A DNA stretch of 50,215 bases from Bacillus sp. JCM 19058 (GCA_001310555.1 BAXO01000037.1:1-50215); one strand, 5' to 3'; positions 30,095 through 41,111 are shown, counted from the first letter of the stretch. Notes: generated by a model not told the origin, from the letters alone. A program made the numbers and translations.

Positions 30095-30689
30095 ATCTTT
30101 TGTGATGACACAGTGAGAAAAAATGATATCTCGCGTTAAGCAGGTGCAAATTTTTTTTGAGAGCTCTATGCAATGTTTGTCTGTCATAGAAGCTATGCGA
30201 AAGTATTCGTTACTACAAGCAAATTTGAAGTCTTGCTACACTCTGTTTAAAGGTCGGGGAGTTTCCGTCATTATTACAACTCGTTGCATTATGCTACGGA
30301 GACACAGCTGTACACACTCCCTTCTTCCTCACCGTTTGAACGGAATATAAAAATCGTACTTCCTTCAGGGGTTTCATCATCCAGTTGATGGTGAGTTGAT
30401 CCGGGTGGCGTACCGTACGTCATCTTCCCTGACGTTTCACTCTATTTTTGAGGGGAAGCTTTTATGCACGCTACGTAAATAAAAAAAATTAAGAAATAAA
30501 GGAATATATGTTCCCCTCCATAGATTAAAGTGATACAATAAAAAAATAATGCTCCCTTATCATTTGTACGTTAAACATTCTGAAAATAACTAAAAAAACG
30601 GTGATCCTTTTTTACGGTAATTATGGTACGATAATTGTATTATTTATAACCATTTAAAGTGGTAAAGAGATAAAGGAGTGTGGAGAGCG
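30095..30689. other. hit-serC intergenic region
   Basis: No gene seen. It contains a GGGTGGCGTACCG string at 30405-30417 and a downstream hairpin with CTTTT that faintly recall a T-box leader, but the rest of the T-box architecture is not evident. The last 100 bp before serC are very AT-rich and likely hold its promoter. Confidence 0.4.
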
Positions 30690-31783
30690 ATGAAAAAGCA
30701 GATCTATAATTTTAATGCAGGTCCCTCTGCTTTGCCAAAGCCTGCGCTGGAGAAAGCTCAGCAAGAGCTTACCGATTTTAACAATTCCGGAATGTCTGTC
30801 ATGGAGCTTAGTCATCGCAGCAAAGAATATGATGAGGTTCATAACCAGGCGAAGCAGCTACTAAAGGAATTACTGAATATTCCAGAAGGATATCGCATCC
30901 TATTCCTTCAAGGCGGAGCGAGTTTACAATTTTCCATGATTCCATTCAACTTTTTAAAACCTGAAACGATCGGAAATTATATCCTCACGGGCGTATGGTC
31001 GGAAAAAGCGCTGAAGGAAGCTCAAATTCTTGGTGATACACGTATTGCTGCATCAACGAAAATAGATGGGTACCGTACGATTCCTCCATTGGAGACGCTT
31101 GATCTGCAAAAAAACGATGCGTACGTTCATTTAACATCGAACAATACGATTTATGGGACGCAATGGCGAAATTTCCCGCAAATTACTCATGCTCCGCTCA
31201 TCGCCGATATGTCCAGTGACATTCTATCCCGGTCACTACCAATTGAGAAATTTGGACTTATCTACGCCGGCGCCCAAAAAAACCTCGGCCCTTCCGGACT
31301 GACGGTCGTTATTATTCGTGAGGATTTACTGAACGTAGGGGCTGAGCGCGTACCGACAATGCTGCGCTATGATGTTCATGCCGATACGAATTCTTTGTAT
31401 AATACTCCTCCGACGTTTGCGATATACATGCTGAATCAAGTATTAACATGGGCAAGCGAAGAAGGCGGAATTGTCGAAATCGAAAATAGAAACAAACGAA
31501 AAGCAAAAATGATTTATCAGGTTATAGACGAAAGCGATGGCTTTTATCGCGGCCATGCTGAATCGGATAGCCGATCCAATATGAATATAACTTTCACGCT
31601 CCCAACAGATGAAGACAATCAGCGCTTTTTGGCCCAAGCCCAAGAATACGGCTTTGTTGGACTTGGAGCCATCGCTCTGTTGGCGGTTGCCGCGCTTCGG
31701 CGTATAATGCAGTCCCTATTGAGGCCTGTGAAGCCTTATGTGAGTATATGGTTTCATTTCGAAAACACACTCTAAATAAATGA
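30690..31783 (+). CDS. serC: phosphoserine aminotransferase SerC (one frameshift)
   Basis: A PLP enzyme making 3-phosphoserine from 3-phosphohydroxypyruvate. ATG 30690 has AAAGGAGTG at good distance; the in-frame ATG at 30678 lies upstream within the leader. It begins MKKQIYNFNAGPSALPKPAL. The PLP lysine is in IYAGAQKNLGPSGL, and SRSNMNITFTLP follows. The frame breaks near 31667 (one G missing); the repair gives GLGGHRSVGGCRASAYNAVP then IEACEALCEYM, the canonical end, stopping at 31783. About 364 residues. The 3' end overlaps the convergent small gene by 12 bp. Confidence 0.94.
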
Positions 31784-31966
31784 ATTGACTAGATAGATAG
31801 CGCTTGTACCGCTCGATAAGGAAATAAAGCCCATAATAAAAAAAGGCTTCTTCCATTCGTAATGCTCATTGTGATAAATCGCTTTTTTCATTTGACAATA
31901 GGCATGCACCGTGCCATACAAAGTAGCAAAAGAAATGGACAGCAGTAGTAATATAAATGCATCCAT
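31772..31966 (-). CDS. small two-helix membrane protein, unknown function
   Basis: 64 residues from ATG 31966, preceded by a perfect AAAGGAGG. Helix 1 is roughly AFILLLLSISFATLYGTVH; helix 2 is FFIMGFISLSSGTSAIYLV; a charged loop (KKAIYHNEHYEWKK) lies between. I do not recognise the family. It sits alone on the minus strand between serC and the YtxH gene, and its stop lies inside the serC end. The good ribosome site and membrane pattern support a real gene. Confidence 0.6.
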   Translation of the reverse strand: MDAFILLLLSISFATLYGTVHAYCQMKKAIYHNEHYEWKKPFFIMGFISLSSGTSAIYLVNSFI

Positions 31967-32153
31967 ACTATGGCCTCCTTTTTAGCTAAAAAGCATTACC
32001 CATTATGAAGCCGAGTCGTTGGCGTGCAAGCCTTTGAGCAACACTCAAAAAGCAACCCGCTGCGAAGTAACGGGTAATTTTGAATATCTCTTTTGCTCAC
32101 TATACGTTCGATTTCTTCTTTTAATTACAAAATTATTAAAGGTGGTTTGTAAA

Positions 32154-32489
32154 ATGAAAGGAAAAGCATTGGCATTCGGACTCATTACAGGAGCCGTAGT
32201 TGCTGGGGTCTTGACACTTTTAACAACCCCCACCTCTGGAAAAGAGCTCCAATCTTCTTGTAAGAAAAACTATCAGAACAGTAAACAGACGCTGCAGCAA
32301 TTAGCCAATAGCAGCAAGAACTTGAAGGAACAATTCAAGAAAACAGCTAAAGTAAGCTCAAGTCAGTTAAAAACCTTCACGACAGAAGTTAAGGATTCCG
32401 TCCAGGATTGGAGAGAAGAAGTGAATCCTAAAATTAATCAGTTAAAGTCTGACATTGAAGAGCTACAACAAAGTGTCGAAAAAAATTAA
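32154..32489 (+). CDS. yhaH: YtxH domain-containing protein (YhaH-like)
   Basis: An intact 111-residue protein from ATG 32154 after AAAGGTGG. One N-terminal membrane segment with glycines (LAFGLITGAVVAGVLTLLTT) is followed by PTSGKEL and a long amphipathic coiled-coil helix (for example KNLKEQFKKTAK), the pattern of the YtxH family. The place between serC and hpr is that of yhaH in B. subtilis. Likely an envelope-associated stress or sporulation-phase protein; function not established. Confidence 0.8.
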   Translation: MKGKALAFGLITGAVVAGVLTLLTTPTSGKELQSSCKKNYQNSKQTLQQLANSSKNLKEQFKKTAKVSSSQLKTFTTEVKDSVQDWREEVNPKINQLKSDIEELQQSVEKN

Positions 32490-32761
32490 GCAGCAATAAA
32501 GAATGTTCATCCTAGAGGAAACCAAGTCTATCTTTTATACTTAGCCGTATAGAAGTTCTGCTGGCTCTCAAGGTTTACCGTCTAGATGGCGTTTTACTCT
32601 TCAATGGTATAATTATAAAAATATGCTGCATCAAAACGACATTTTCGGGAAAAGTTCCGTAGTATTCCTGATTCATTCAAGCAAAATATTTGCTAAAACT
32701 GATTGAAGTAGGTGTTCTATATAGAGAATCATTAACTATTTTAGGGGGAGGAGTAAGGAAA

Positions 32762-33350
32762 ATGGATCAGCAAATGCCATATTCATTGAAACAGTCCTTG
32801 ATTTTCAGTCAAAAAGTCGCCCAACTTAGCAAAGCGTTATGGAAGTCCGTTGAAAAAGATTGGCAAGCATGGATTAAACCTTTTGACTTAAATATTAACG
32901 AGCACCATATCCTCTGGATTGCTTACCAACTTGGTGGATCGTCAATTTCCGATATTGCCAAGTTTGGCGTTATGCATGTTTCGACTGCGTTTAACTTTTC
33001 TAAGAAATTAGAAGAACGAGGCTACTTGACTCTTTCAAAAAAAAGAGAATGACAAACGCAATACGTATATTTGTTTGACTACAGAAGGAAGGAATTTACT
33101 GTTAAAGACGTTTGAGGTTTATAATCCCGACACGTACAGTGTATACAAAGGGGCTTTGCCAATAAAGGATCTTTATGGGAAATTCCCGGAATTCTCAGAA
33201 ATTGCGAGTATTCTGCGCCACATATACGGACCTGAATTTATGACCATTTATGAGCAATCATTGGAAAAAATCGAAGAGGAATTTGACGAGGAAAATAATA
33301 ATTTAACGACAAAGACCTTCGCAGAATTTGAAACAGTTTCCAACCAGTAA
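32762..33350 (+). CDS. hpr: MarR-type transition-state regulator Hpr/ScoC (one frameshift)
   Basis: Hpr represses extracellular protease and sporulation genes. The ATG at 32762 follows GGGGGAGGAG and reads [21 protein letters not shown] winged helix follows: [20 protein letters not shown] then [20 protein letters not shown]. The frame breaks in the A8 run 33037-33044; dropping one base restores [35 protein letters not shown] and a C-terminal acidic tail complete it. About 195 residues, as in the family. A terminator follows. Confidence 0.93.
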
Positions 33351-33427
33351 TCGCCTAGTAATCGAGAGTAGCAGAGAAAAGTCTAACTTTACCACCAAGC
33401 TCGGTTTACTATAAACACATCTATAAA

Positions 33428-33462
33428 TTGCCCTGCTATACTTAGCGAGGGCAGTTTTTTTT
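33428..33462 (+). terminator. terminator of hpr
   Basis: TGCCCT and AGGGCA with a further GCTA/TAGC pairing form the stem; eight T follow. Confidence 0.85.
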
Positions 33463-33735
33463 ATCCTTGTTATCAAACACAGACAACATGCGATACGCAA
33501 ATTTTGACATCAAAAGCTGACCCTTCCTGCTCTGAAAAAAAGTCAGCTTCACGGTGCATATCATGGTTTCAACCAATGAGAGAGGTAAAATATAGATAGG
33601 CTTCTTCATTCTACCCTTTTATCTATCAATTCAAAGTGATCTCTTCCTTTTTTCAATCTAATGCCTTACTTTGAAGGTGCGAATAAATTTCGCGTCCAAT
33701 TCCACTTGGATAAATATAAACCTTTGCTTAATTCG
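33463..33735. other. intergenic, possible short coding remnant
   Basis: On the minus strand 33657-33722 reads KVYIYPSGIGREIYSHLQSK ALD then stop, which looks protein-like but has no start or ribosome site. AGCTGAC and GTCAGCT form an inverted repeat at 33514-33549. Confidence 0.25.
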
Positions 33736-34666
33736 TCATAACCTGTAGTCTCGATATAATTTCTTTGTGTCATCTAATCGTTTAATAAACTTAAGGATCA
33801 GCTCTTTAGGATAAATAATACGAACTTTATTTTCGAGACTTATAATTTGAGTTATGGCTTGGTCAATAGTGTAATAGTTTTTCTTTACATTTATTGTCCC
33901 ATCTGGATTATTCACTATTTCATCTTCCTGAAAATGATCTAGTACATATGCTTTCATCTCTCGGTTGAATTGGAGACAAACCGTGAATGGCCTTAAGTTA
34001 CTTCCCGAGTTCTCTTCGTCTTTTTCGTATATATCTTCAATCGTATATGAACGCCTAGTAAAAAAAACGATTTGTGTTATACGCTTCAACAATACGGGTT
34101 AATTTAAATATTCTGAGATCATTTCGCAATAGACAATAAGCCCACGTATACCAGTGGTAATCTTTTAGAAATACTCCCATAGGTTCAATAGATCGCTCTG
34201 TTTCATCTCCTTTATGATCTATATAGCGAATTGTAATCACGCTACAATTTTGAATCGACTTGTAGATGGTTTGAATATGATATGTAGAATTATTCGAATG
34301 AGAAATGTGTAATTGGACGTTTTTATCCTGTACTAGTACTGGATCAATTAATTGGTTAATTTTTGAAATCAATTCATTGATATCTTCGAATCCTGTCGCC
34401 TTTTCAATGCTTTTCAACGCCCACTGTATAGAGAGTAATTCATCTAACGTTAGATATTTTTTATCCAATTTAAATCCATCCATTAATTCATACCCGCCTT
34501 CTTGCCCAGGAAGCGAGACGATGGGAATCCCTGCACGGTTAAGAGAATCGATATCTCTGTATATCGTTCGCTCCGATACTTCAAAGTACCTCGATAACTC
34601 CACCGCCTTCATTCTTTTCCTATGAATCAGTAACACAATGATTCCTACTAACCGTTCGATTTTCAA
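33736..34666 (-). CDS. WYL domain transcriptional regulator of the YafY class (one frameshift)
   Basis: A DeoR/HTH_11-type regulator with a WYL ligand-binding domain. TTG 34666 lies 2 bp after the stop of the UvrA-like gene; GGGGGA at the end of that gene is the ribosome site. N-terminal helix-turn-helix: KAVELSRYFEVSERTIYRDI. WYL region: IEPMGVFLKDYHWYTWAYCL. The frame breaks in an A8 run at 34060-34067 (one extra); the rest continues RRSYTIEDIYEKDEE to RLDDTKKLYRDYRL. About 309 residues. The tight linkage suggests that it controls the UvrA-like gene and itself, perhaps by sensing a DNA-damaging compound or its products. Confidence 0.85.
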
Positions 34667-34668
34667 GT

Positions 34669-36919
34669 TTAGTCCCCCTGTAAATCATTTCTTAAATATT
34701 GTGCGGTTAGGGAGTTACTACTTGTTACTAAATCATGCGGCGTACCTGCGAACATGATTTCCCCCCCTCTTTTTCCGCCACCAGGTCCAAGATCAATTAT
34801 CCAGTCTGCTTGTTTTATCATATCCAGATGGTGTTCAATTACAATGACGGTACTCCCATTATCAACTAAACGATTTAGAATGGATAACAAATGTATAACA
34901 TCAGACATGTGAAGTCCAGTTGTCGGCTCATCGAGAACGTAGATGTTTCCGAATCGGTGAAGCTCGCCAGCTAATTTAATTCTTTGACATTCACCTCCTG
35001 ATAATGTGTTCAATGGCTGACCTAATGTCATATAGTCTAAGCTACTTCTGATAATGCTGTCAAAGTGGAAACAACTTCTTTCCCCCGAAAAAATTGAAGT
35101 GCCTCTAATACTGTCATGTCTAATACATCTGAAATGGATTTCCCATCTAACATATACTGAAGAACCTCATCTTTGAACCGTTTCCCCTTACATGCTTCAC
35201 AAGTCGCTCTGATACTTTCAAGAAATGCAAGGTCCGTATTAATAAATCCGTTCCCTTGGCATTCTGAGCAGGCACCTTCTGAGTTAAAACTAAAAAGTGA
35301 CTTACTTACTTTGTTAGTAGAGGCAAAGAAATCTCGAATTGCATCCATAATGCCCGTATAGGTCGCTGGAGTTGACCGAATCGAGGTACTCACTGACTTT
35401 TGGTCGATCACAACGGCCTCTGGATACTGTTCTAAAAACTCATCAAAAATTAATGTACTTTTCCCCGAACCAGCTACGCCCGTAATTACAGTGAGAACAC
35501 CACAAGGAATATGAGCAGTAGCGTTCTTTAAGTTGTGTTTTGAGGCTTCGACAATGGAAAGAAATCCGTTAAATTTACGAGTTTCCTTTTTTAATGATTG
35601 TTTAGTCCTCATATATCTTCCAGTTAGTGTATCAGCGCCGTATAATCCAAGAATATTTCCTTCATAGACAATTTCGCCACCGTTTGTACCTGCCAGCGGT
35701 CCAACATCGACAACATGATCAGCGATTTCTATCACATCCTTGTCATGCTCTACTACGAGAACCGTGTTTCCTTTGTCTCGGAGGCTTTGCAACATCCGAT
35801 TGAGTCTGTGTACATCATTGGGGTGCAAGCCGATACTCGGTTCATCAAAAATATACATCATATCTGTCAGATTGCTATTCAGATGTCGTATCATCTTTAC
35901 TCGTTGCGATTCGCCTCCAGACAATGTCGATGTTTCACGGTTCAGTGTAAGATAACCGAGACCTATATTCACAAGAGGTTTTATCCGGCCTGCAATATTT
36001 GAAACGATTGGTTGTGCTATTGGTTCCTTTATCGTTTCAATTAATTTTATCAACTCACTTACTTCCATATCTGTAAATTGAGCAATGTTATAACCATTAA
36101 TTTCACAATTTAATACTTCTTGACTTAATCGAGCTCCGTTGCATGCAGAGCAATGTTTTAAGGTTATAAAATTCTTAACATTATTTGATAAATGGTTTGT
36201 TTCTTTTTTTTAAGTAAACCCGTTTAAATCTATCTATAACTCCTTCAAAATATTTGACAGGTTCATTTTTCAAAGGCAGTATGATTTGCTTGTCCTTCCC
36301 GTGTAATAACGTTTGCCATTCTGTATCTGTGTAATTTATCAACTTTTTATCTGGATCGAATATGCCTGAGACTAAATGCTTTTGCCAATACCAAGTTCCC
36401 ACAGCGAAAGTGGAAAACAAAATAGCTCCTTCATGAAGCGATTTCGTCTTATCGAATAACTTCCCTATATTCGGTTCTATTTTTCTTCCAATTCCTTGAC
36501 ACTTCGGACACATCCCTTTCGGATTGTTGAAAGAAAAAAACATCAGACTCGCCAATAAAGGGCTTTCCAATACGAGAAAATAGTAATCGCAACAATGAAT
36601 AAATATCAGTAATCGTACCAAGCGTTGAACGAACATTTCCTCCTAAGCGTCTTTGATCAATTACCACAGCGGGGGAAAGATTCTCAATGGTCAATGCGTC
36701 TGGTTGACTGTATGTCGGTAATCGATTTTGAATATACGTCGTAAATGTCTGATTTAACTGACGCTGAGCTTCTTTACTTATTGTGTCAAATACGATTGAT
36801 GATTTTCCAGAGCCAGAAACGCCCGTAAAGACAATGATCTTCTTTTTTGGAATAGTTAGTGTTACATTTTTTAAGTTATTTTCCTTTAAACCCACAAGTT
36901 TAATGTAGTGATTCTCCAC
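34669..36919 (-). CDS. UvrA-like twin-ATPase ABC protein (three frameshifts)
   Basis: A soluble double-ABC protein of the UvrA family but only about 750 residues, against roughly 940-960 for the repair protein. Start GTG 36919 lies about 9 bp after GGGAGTGG. NBD1: FTGVSGSGKSS, later LSGGESQRVKM and MYIFDEPSIGLHP. NBD2: ITGVAGSGKST, LSGGECQRIKL and YVLDEPTTGLH. Cysteine pairs CPKCQGIG, CSACNGARL, CSECQGNG and CEACKGKRF are present. The span between Walker A and the first CxxC is short, suggesting loss of the UvrB-binding domain. Breaks: A7 36534-36540 (one extra), T8 36204-36211 (one extra), near 35041 (one missing). Relatives such as DrrC confer resistance to DNA-intercalating antibiotics. 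Here that role is inference. Confidence 0.88.
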
Positions 36920-36982
36920 TATAATTAACCACTCCCGTAAAGTTAGCATTACATTTATAAAGAGCATTATACAGAAGGACCC

Positions 36983-36998
36983 TGACAACATTATGTCA
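36983..36998. promoter_or_regulatory. inverted repeat upstream of the UvrA-like gene, possible operator
   Basis: TGACAACATTATGTCA is a 5-bp palindromic pair around a 6-nt centre. It overlaps a minus-strand TTGACA (36994-36999), and a TATAAT lies at 36966-36971; the 22-bp spacing is too long for a normal promoter. A WYL-regulator operator is possible. Confidence 0.35.
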
Positions 36999-37441
36999 AG
37001 GATGAAAAAATATATAAAATTTTAGTTGTAACCGCGGTTTAATACCGGGAAAAGCATTTATTGTAATTTTTCAAAAAAAGCTGGTTGGCTATCTTCCACA
37101 CGATTATTCGATATATAGTTTTATAACCATTCTCATCTATTAGAATCGAATTGCAATGTAATCTTGTTTTCTATGCTTTTACATGATAACGAGCTAAGCA
37201 ACGCTTGCTGCACGCTTTAAAGGAAATTGTTCCTGCGTAGATGGAAAGCAGGTATGAACTTGTAACCTTTTCAGGAAACAATATTGTATAAAAGATAATT
37301 GTTTGATATATATTAGAGAAGGATGAGTTATCGGAATATTTTAAATTAAGTGAAGGGGGTGGATTGTTTAAAGTGATCGGGTGAACGGGTGTGCTTTTGA
37401 AAAGTGCAGGATGTAATAGAAACGAACAGGGAGCTGAGTAT
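36999..37441. other. AT-rich intergenic region
   Basis: No gene seen. It separates the divergent UvrA-like operon from the solute-binding lipoprotein and should contain the promoter of the latter. Confidence 0.45.
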
Positions 37442-38811
37442 ATGAGAGCAGGAACGATTAATTGGCGTCCATGTGTTTTATTGCTGTGCCTTATTATGAT
37501 GATCGGATGCACGTCAGATGAGCCGGTTACAATGGATGATGAGTCAATAGAAAATGACCATTCGACGAATGATGAAGATTCGACTGGTGACCCTTGGGCA
37601 TATGATGGGGAACCAGCTACTGTAAAGATGTTAATTCAAGTTGGAGACGAGGAGTTTAATCGGAGGTTTAAGGAGCAAGTCGAGGCCGAATTCCCGGAGA
37701 TCACCTTAGAATTAATTCAAGGTTCACCACCTGATTTAAATTTTCTACAAGAGTTATATGCTAGTGGCGAAATTCCCGATATCATCACCGTCAATCCAAC
37801 CCGTGAACTCGTTGTCGAACTTGACTCTTTGGAACCGATTGATGATTATATTGAGCAATCTGGCTTTGACTTAAGCATTTTTCGAGAAGGGGTCGTTGAA
37901 AATTTACGTTCACGCGATCCGATGGGCGAGGGGCACTTATATGGGCTACCTATCGAATCAATTATCATAACGATGTTTTACAATAAAGACATTTTTGATC
38001 TAATGGGAGAACCTTACCCAGTCGACGGTATGACCTGGGATGAGACACTGGAGCTCGCCAAGCGGATGACAGTCGAGCGGGATGGGATCCAGTATAAAGG
38101 ATTACTCCTTTCCCGTTCTCATGCTATTCCTTATACGCAATTGGGTGTACCAAGTACTGATCCCGAAACGGGTGAGGTATTGTTTGCTCAACATCCAGAC
38201 ACAAAACGTTTTTTTGATTTGCTAGATGAGCTAAGGAACATTCCGGCATAATGGAAACAGATCCTGAAAATCCTGATGGCTTTAGTACCGATGCACAAAA
38301 CATTGCGATGTGGATTAATAATGCCCCCCATTTGCCGTTAATTGATAAGATTGAGGGATTCAATTTTGATATGGTGTCAACACCTACGTGGGAACACCTG
38401 CCGCATGTCGCACCGACTTCTGTTGCCCTATCTTTCAATATCGTCAAGCATAGCGAAAACAAGGATGCAGCTTGGTCTGTTATCGCCTATTTAGCTTCTG
38501 AAGAAGCGCAAACCGTCCTTTCAGGAGCAGGGAGTCCCCCAACAATTGACAGTGAAGCTGCGTATGAAGCATTTGGTTCACTTGACGAGGATCTAACCGA
38601 GCGTTTTCATGTTAATGCGCCGTTCCTCGATCAATATGGGCAGATGGCACCATACTCTCCATTCGGCCCAGAAATTACATTTCATGGTGAGGATTTTATT
38701 AGTATGAAGGCTCGTGAGTTTATGACATCTGAACTAGACGTGGTAACGTATTTGCGGGAGATGGAGGAAGAATATGCCGCTATTGTGGAAGACATTAAGG
38801 CGCAGAAGTAA
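37442..38811 (+). CDS. extracellular solute-binding lipoprotein, family 1 (one frameshift)
   Basis: A sugar-type ABC binding protein. ATG 37442 follows GGGAG; the signal peptide ends in the lipobox MIGC, so it is lipid-anchored, with an acidic linker after it. The body resembles MalE/UgpB proteins: YASGEIPDIITVNPTRE, LYGLPIESIIITMFYNKDIF, NGMTWDETLEL-like (here DGMTWDETLELAKRM), and IVKHSENKDAAWSVIAYLAS then EEAQTVLSGAG. The frame breaks near 38246 (GG where GGG is needed), giving NIPGIMETDPENPDGFSTDA after repair. About 456 residues. No permease or ATPase gene is nearby. The phosphoesterase gene follows after 63 bp. Confidence 0.85.
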
Positions 38812-38874
38812 GTAAAAGAACTGTTAGTCGCGCTCAAAAAAAGATAAGATTAGTTGACGAATGAGGAGGCCGAT

Positions 38875-39810
38875 ATGAGGAATTCAAAAATTCGGTTCGG
38901 GATAATGGCGGATATTCATCAGGATTTTATGTATAAGGCTGAAGAGCGCTTAGCTACGTTTATTGCCCGGATGAATGACGAAAATGTCGATTTTATCATC
39001 CAACTGGGAGACTTCTGTTTCCCCTTTCCTAACAATAAATCGTTCCTCAGCATTTGGGAACAGTTCAACGGTCCTCGATACCACGTTCTCGGCAACCATG
39101 ACATGGATCGATCGACGAAAAAGGGAATGATGGATTTCCTTGGGATTGAGAAAAATTATTATTCATTTGATTGTGGCAATTACCATTTTATTGTGTTGGA
39201 TCCAAACTATCTGTCCATCGATGGACAGGACATTGACTATGAGCATGGGAACTATTTCAACTACCCTGATTCAATCAATAACCTTCCCGATGAACAGCTA
39301 GAATGGCTGAAAGCTGACTTGGCAAATACAAACAATCACACGATTATTTTTAGCCACCAAAGTTTAGAATCTCCATATAATAAGAGTTTAAGTGTCGGAA
39401 TTCATCATCATGAAAAATTCCAAACTATTTTACACGAAGCAAATAGGGCAGCTGGAGTCCGCAAAGTAGTGGCTTGCATGAATGGACATAACCACGTCGA
39501 TGGAGTAAAAGTTATCGATGATATTTATTTTATTCAGATTAACAGCATGTCATATCTCTATTTAGGGGAGCGTTATCGGACTGTGCGATATTCAGAGGAA
39601 ATAACCAATAACCATCATAAGGTTTTAGCGCAATCGGCTCCCTATGAAGAGTTGTTATATGCGATTGTCACAATGGAACCTGGAAAGCTTACGATTGAAG
39701 GAAGAGAATCGGAATACGTTGGGCCCTCCCCCAGTGAATGTGGGCATGGTAATACGGTAGCCGGCCATGTGGCTCTACCAAAAATTTCGAATAGAAACTT
39801 ACTATTTTAA
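38875..39810 (+). CDS. calcineurin-like metallophosphoesterase
   Basis: An intact 311-residue protein from ATG 38875, which has GAGGAGG 7 bp upstream. Metal-binding motifs occur in order: GIMADIHQD, IIQLGDFCFPF, HVLGNHDMD, IIFSHQSLES and MNGHNHVDG. This is the dinuclear-metal phosphoesterase fold. There is no signal peptide, so it is cytoplasmic. Family members act on phosphodiesters or on sugar or nucleotide phosphates; the linkage to a sugar-type binding protein suggests an imported phosphorylated organic compound such as a glycerophosphodiester, but this is a guess. Confidence 0.88.
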   Translation: MRNSKIRFGIMADIHQDFMYKAEERLATFIARMNDENVDFIIQLGDFCFPFPNNKSFLSIWEQFNGPRYHVLGNHDMDRSTKKGMMDFLGIEKNYYSFDCGNYHFIVLDPNYLSIDGQDIDYEHGNYFNYPDSINNLPDEQLEWLKADLANTNNHTIIFSHQSLESPYNKSLSVGIHHHEKFQTILHEANRAAGVRKVVACMNGHNHVDGVKVIDDIYFIQINSMSYLYLGERYRTVRYSEEITNNHHKVLAQSAPYEELLYAIVTMEPGKLTIEGRESEYVGPSPSECGHGNTVAGHVALPKISNRNLLF

Positions 39811-40346
39811 TTTATATTGAATGTAACGTCAAAACTAGTTATAGCCGTTGTTTTGAGGAATAAGTCCAGCCGGGCGGTCTCCTTTCTGTCCACTACTCTT
39901 TCTGCGAACAGCTGTCCCGGCCATGCCAGTTCTAATTTGACTATGTACAACTGAATCGAAGTCTTTTTTTTACGACGATCATGATAGTTGCTTTGCTCTG
40001 CCATGTCCCAAGGTACCTTGATAACGAAAAATAGTCCACCGCTACCTCGCTTACTACGACGGGACAAGGTAGCGGTGTCCGAGCATCTCAAGGTCATTAC
40101 CGTTGGCATTTTATCTGTGTGCCAAATGTAGCATTTTCGCTCCAGTTTAAGAGGTTTTGTTTTACAGATGGTAGTGATGCCCAGCTACACCGTTGATAGG
40201 TAAACATAGAGCCGCTGATATTGATCACGTGCATAAAATACGTGCTGGAAAATCCAGCTTCGCTCATCCCCACTCAATCGGATTCAACGTACCATTACGT
40301 ATCAGCATCTGTCACTCGATTGTCAATTCCTGCTTTCATTCGGCTT
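39811..40346. other. intergenic, one long inverted repeat
   Basis: No gene recognised. CACCGCTACCT (40037-40047) and AGGTAGCGGTG (40067-40077) form a perfect 11-bp hairpin without a T tract. Confidence 0.45.
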
Positions 40347-40930
40347 CTAATCGCTCATAACCATTTCCATTTCAATTTGGTCAGCCTTTAAATCAAAAGA
40401 ATTAAACCGGAAGAAAAGTATTTGACTTACTTTGACCTCTGTTATCCTGGCGTGAACAAGACGCTCTTCCGGGAAAAAGTCAATCCATTCCGGGAATTCA
40501 ACAAGCTGGTCGATCATTTTTAGCAAGTACTCAACGGGTAATTGTAACGCCCCAACGGTAAAGCTCTCCGCCCTAAGTAGTAAATCGCCATTTTCGGCAA
40601 CGCTCGGAAAAAAAAGTCAATTGTCACCGGAATGTGCTGCCCCAAAATGCGAAGAGAGGAGCGAAATTGCACTACTTCCTCAGACAACTCAACTGCATAA
40701 GGCATGTCTTGTTCTTGAGAGTTAAGCTGAGATGCAATCAATAAATTCAAGCGATTGCGATCCGTCTGCACAGTAAATAGGCTCTCTGCTTCAACAATTT
40801 CTGCTGGCTGGTAATGACGCTCATCCCCTGCGGACCACAGATTAGCAATATAAACGAATACGGCTAACAGTACTAATAGGATAAACGTAAGCAGGCCAAA
40901 AAAAGCTCGTTTCCAAGTAAATATCGACAT
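40347..40930 (-). CDS. YpmS-like DUF2140 membrane-anchored protein (one frameshift)
   Basis: ATG 40930 follows AGGGAGCTGG and reads MSIFTWKRAFFGLLTFILLV, a single N-terminal anchor, followed by ANLWSAGDERHYQPAE and NLLIASQLNSQEQDMPYAVE. The frame breaks in the A8 run 40608-40615. Removing two bases gives DFFPSVAENGDLLLRAESFT then VGALQLPVEYLLKMIDQLVE, stopping at 40347. About 194 residues. This order of motifs fits the YpmS family, a probable extracellular lipid- or polymer-binding fold of unknown function. Confidence 0.75.
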
Positions 40931-41111
40931 TGTACCAGCTCCCTGTCTTCCTTTTCTGATTGTATGCGCTCGGTCTATAAATTTCAACAGACTAATAGCC
41001 TTGGAAAATAGACTTTCTTTTCAACCCATAAAAAAACTGCGAATCTCTATCTTTTTTTTAGTAACTTTTGATAAAGTTTAAGGTAACCTGTGCCAGACTG
41101 GAGGCAGATAC

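Noticed and set aside
30390..30480. T-box-like leader upstream of serC (GGGTGGCGTACCG plus a hairpin and CTTTT)
   Set aside because: The match to the T-box core is loose, no clear Stem I or specifier loop is visible, and the hairpin loop is long. A covariance-model search would decide.
33657..33722. Short minus-strand coding-like tail (YPSGIGREIYSHLQ)
   Set aside because: Too short, no start; too little to assign.
39807..40109. 100-codon minus-strand ORF after the phosphoesterase gene
   Set aside because: Contains the perfect inverted repeat at 40037-40077, has no ribosome site and no motif.
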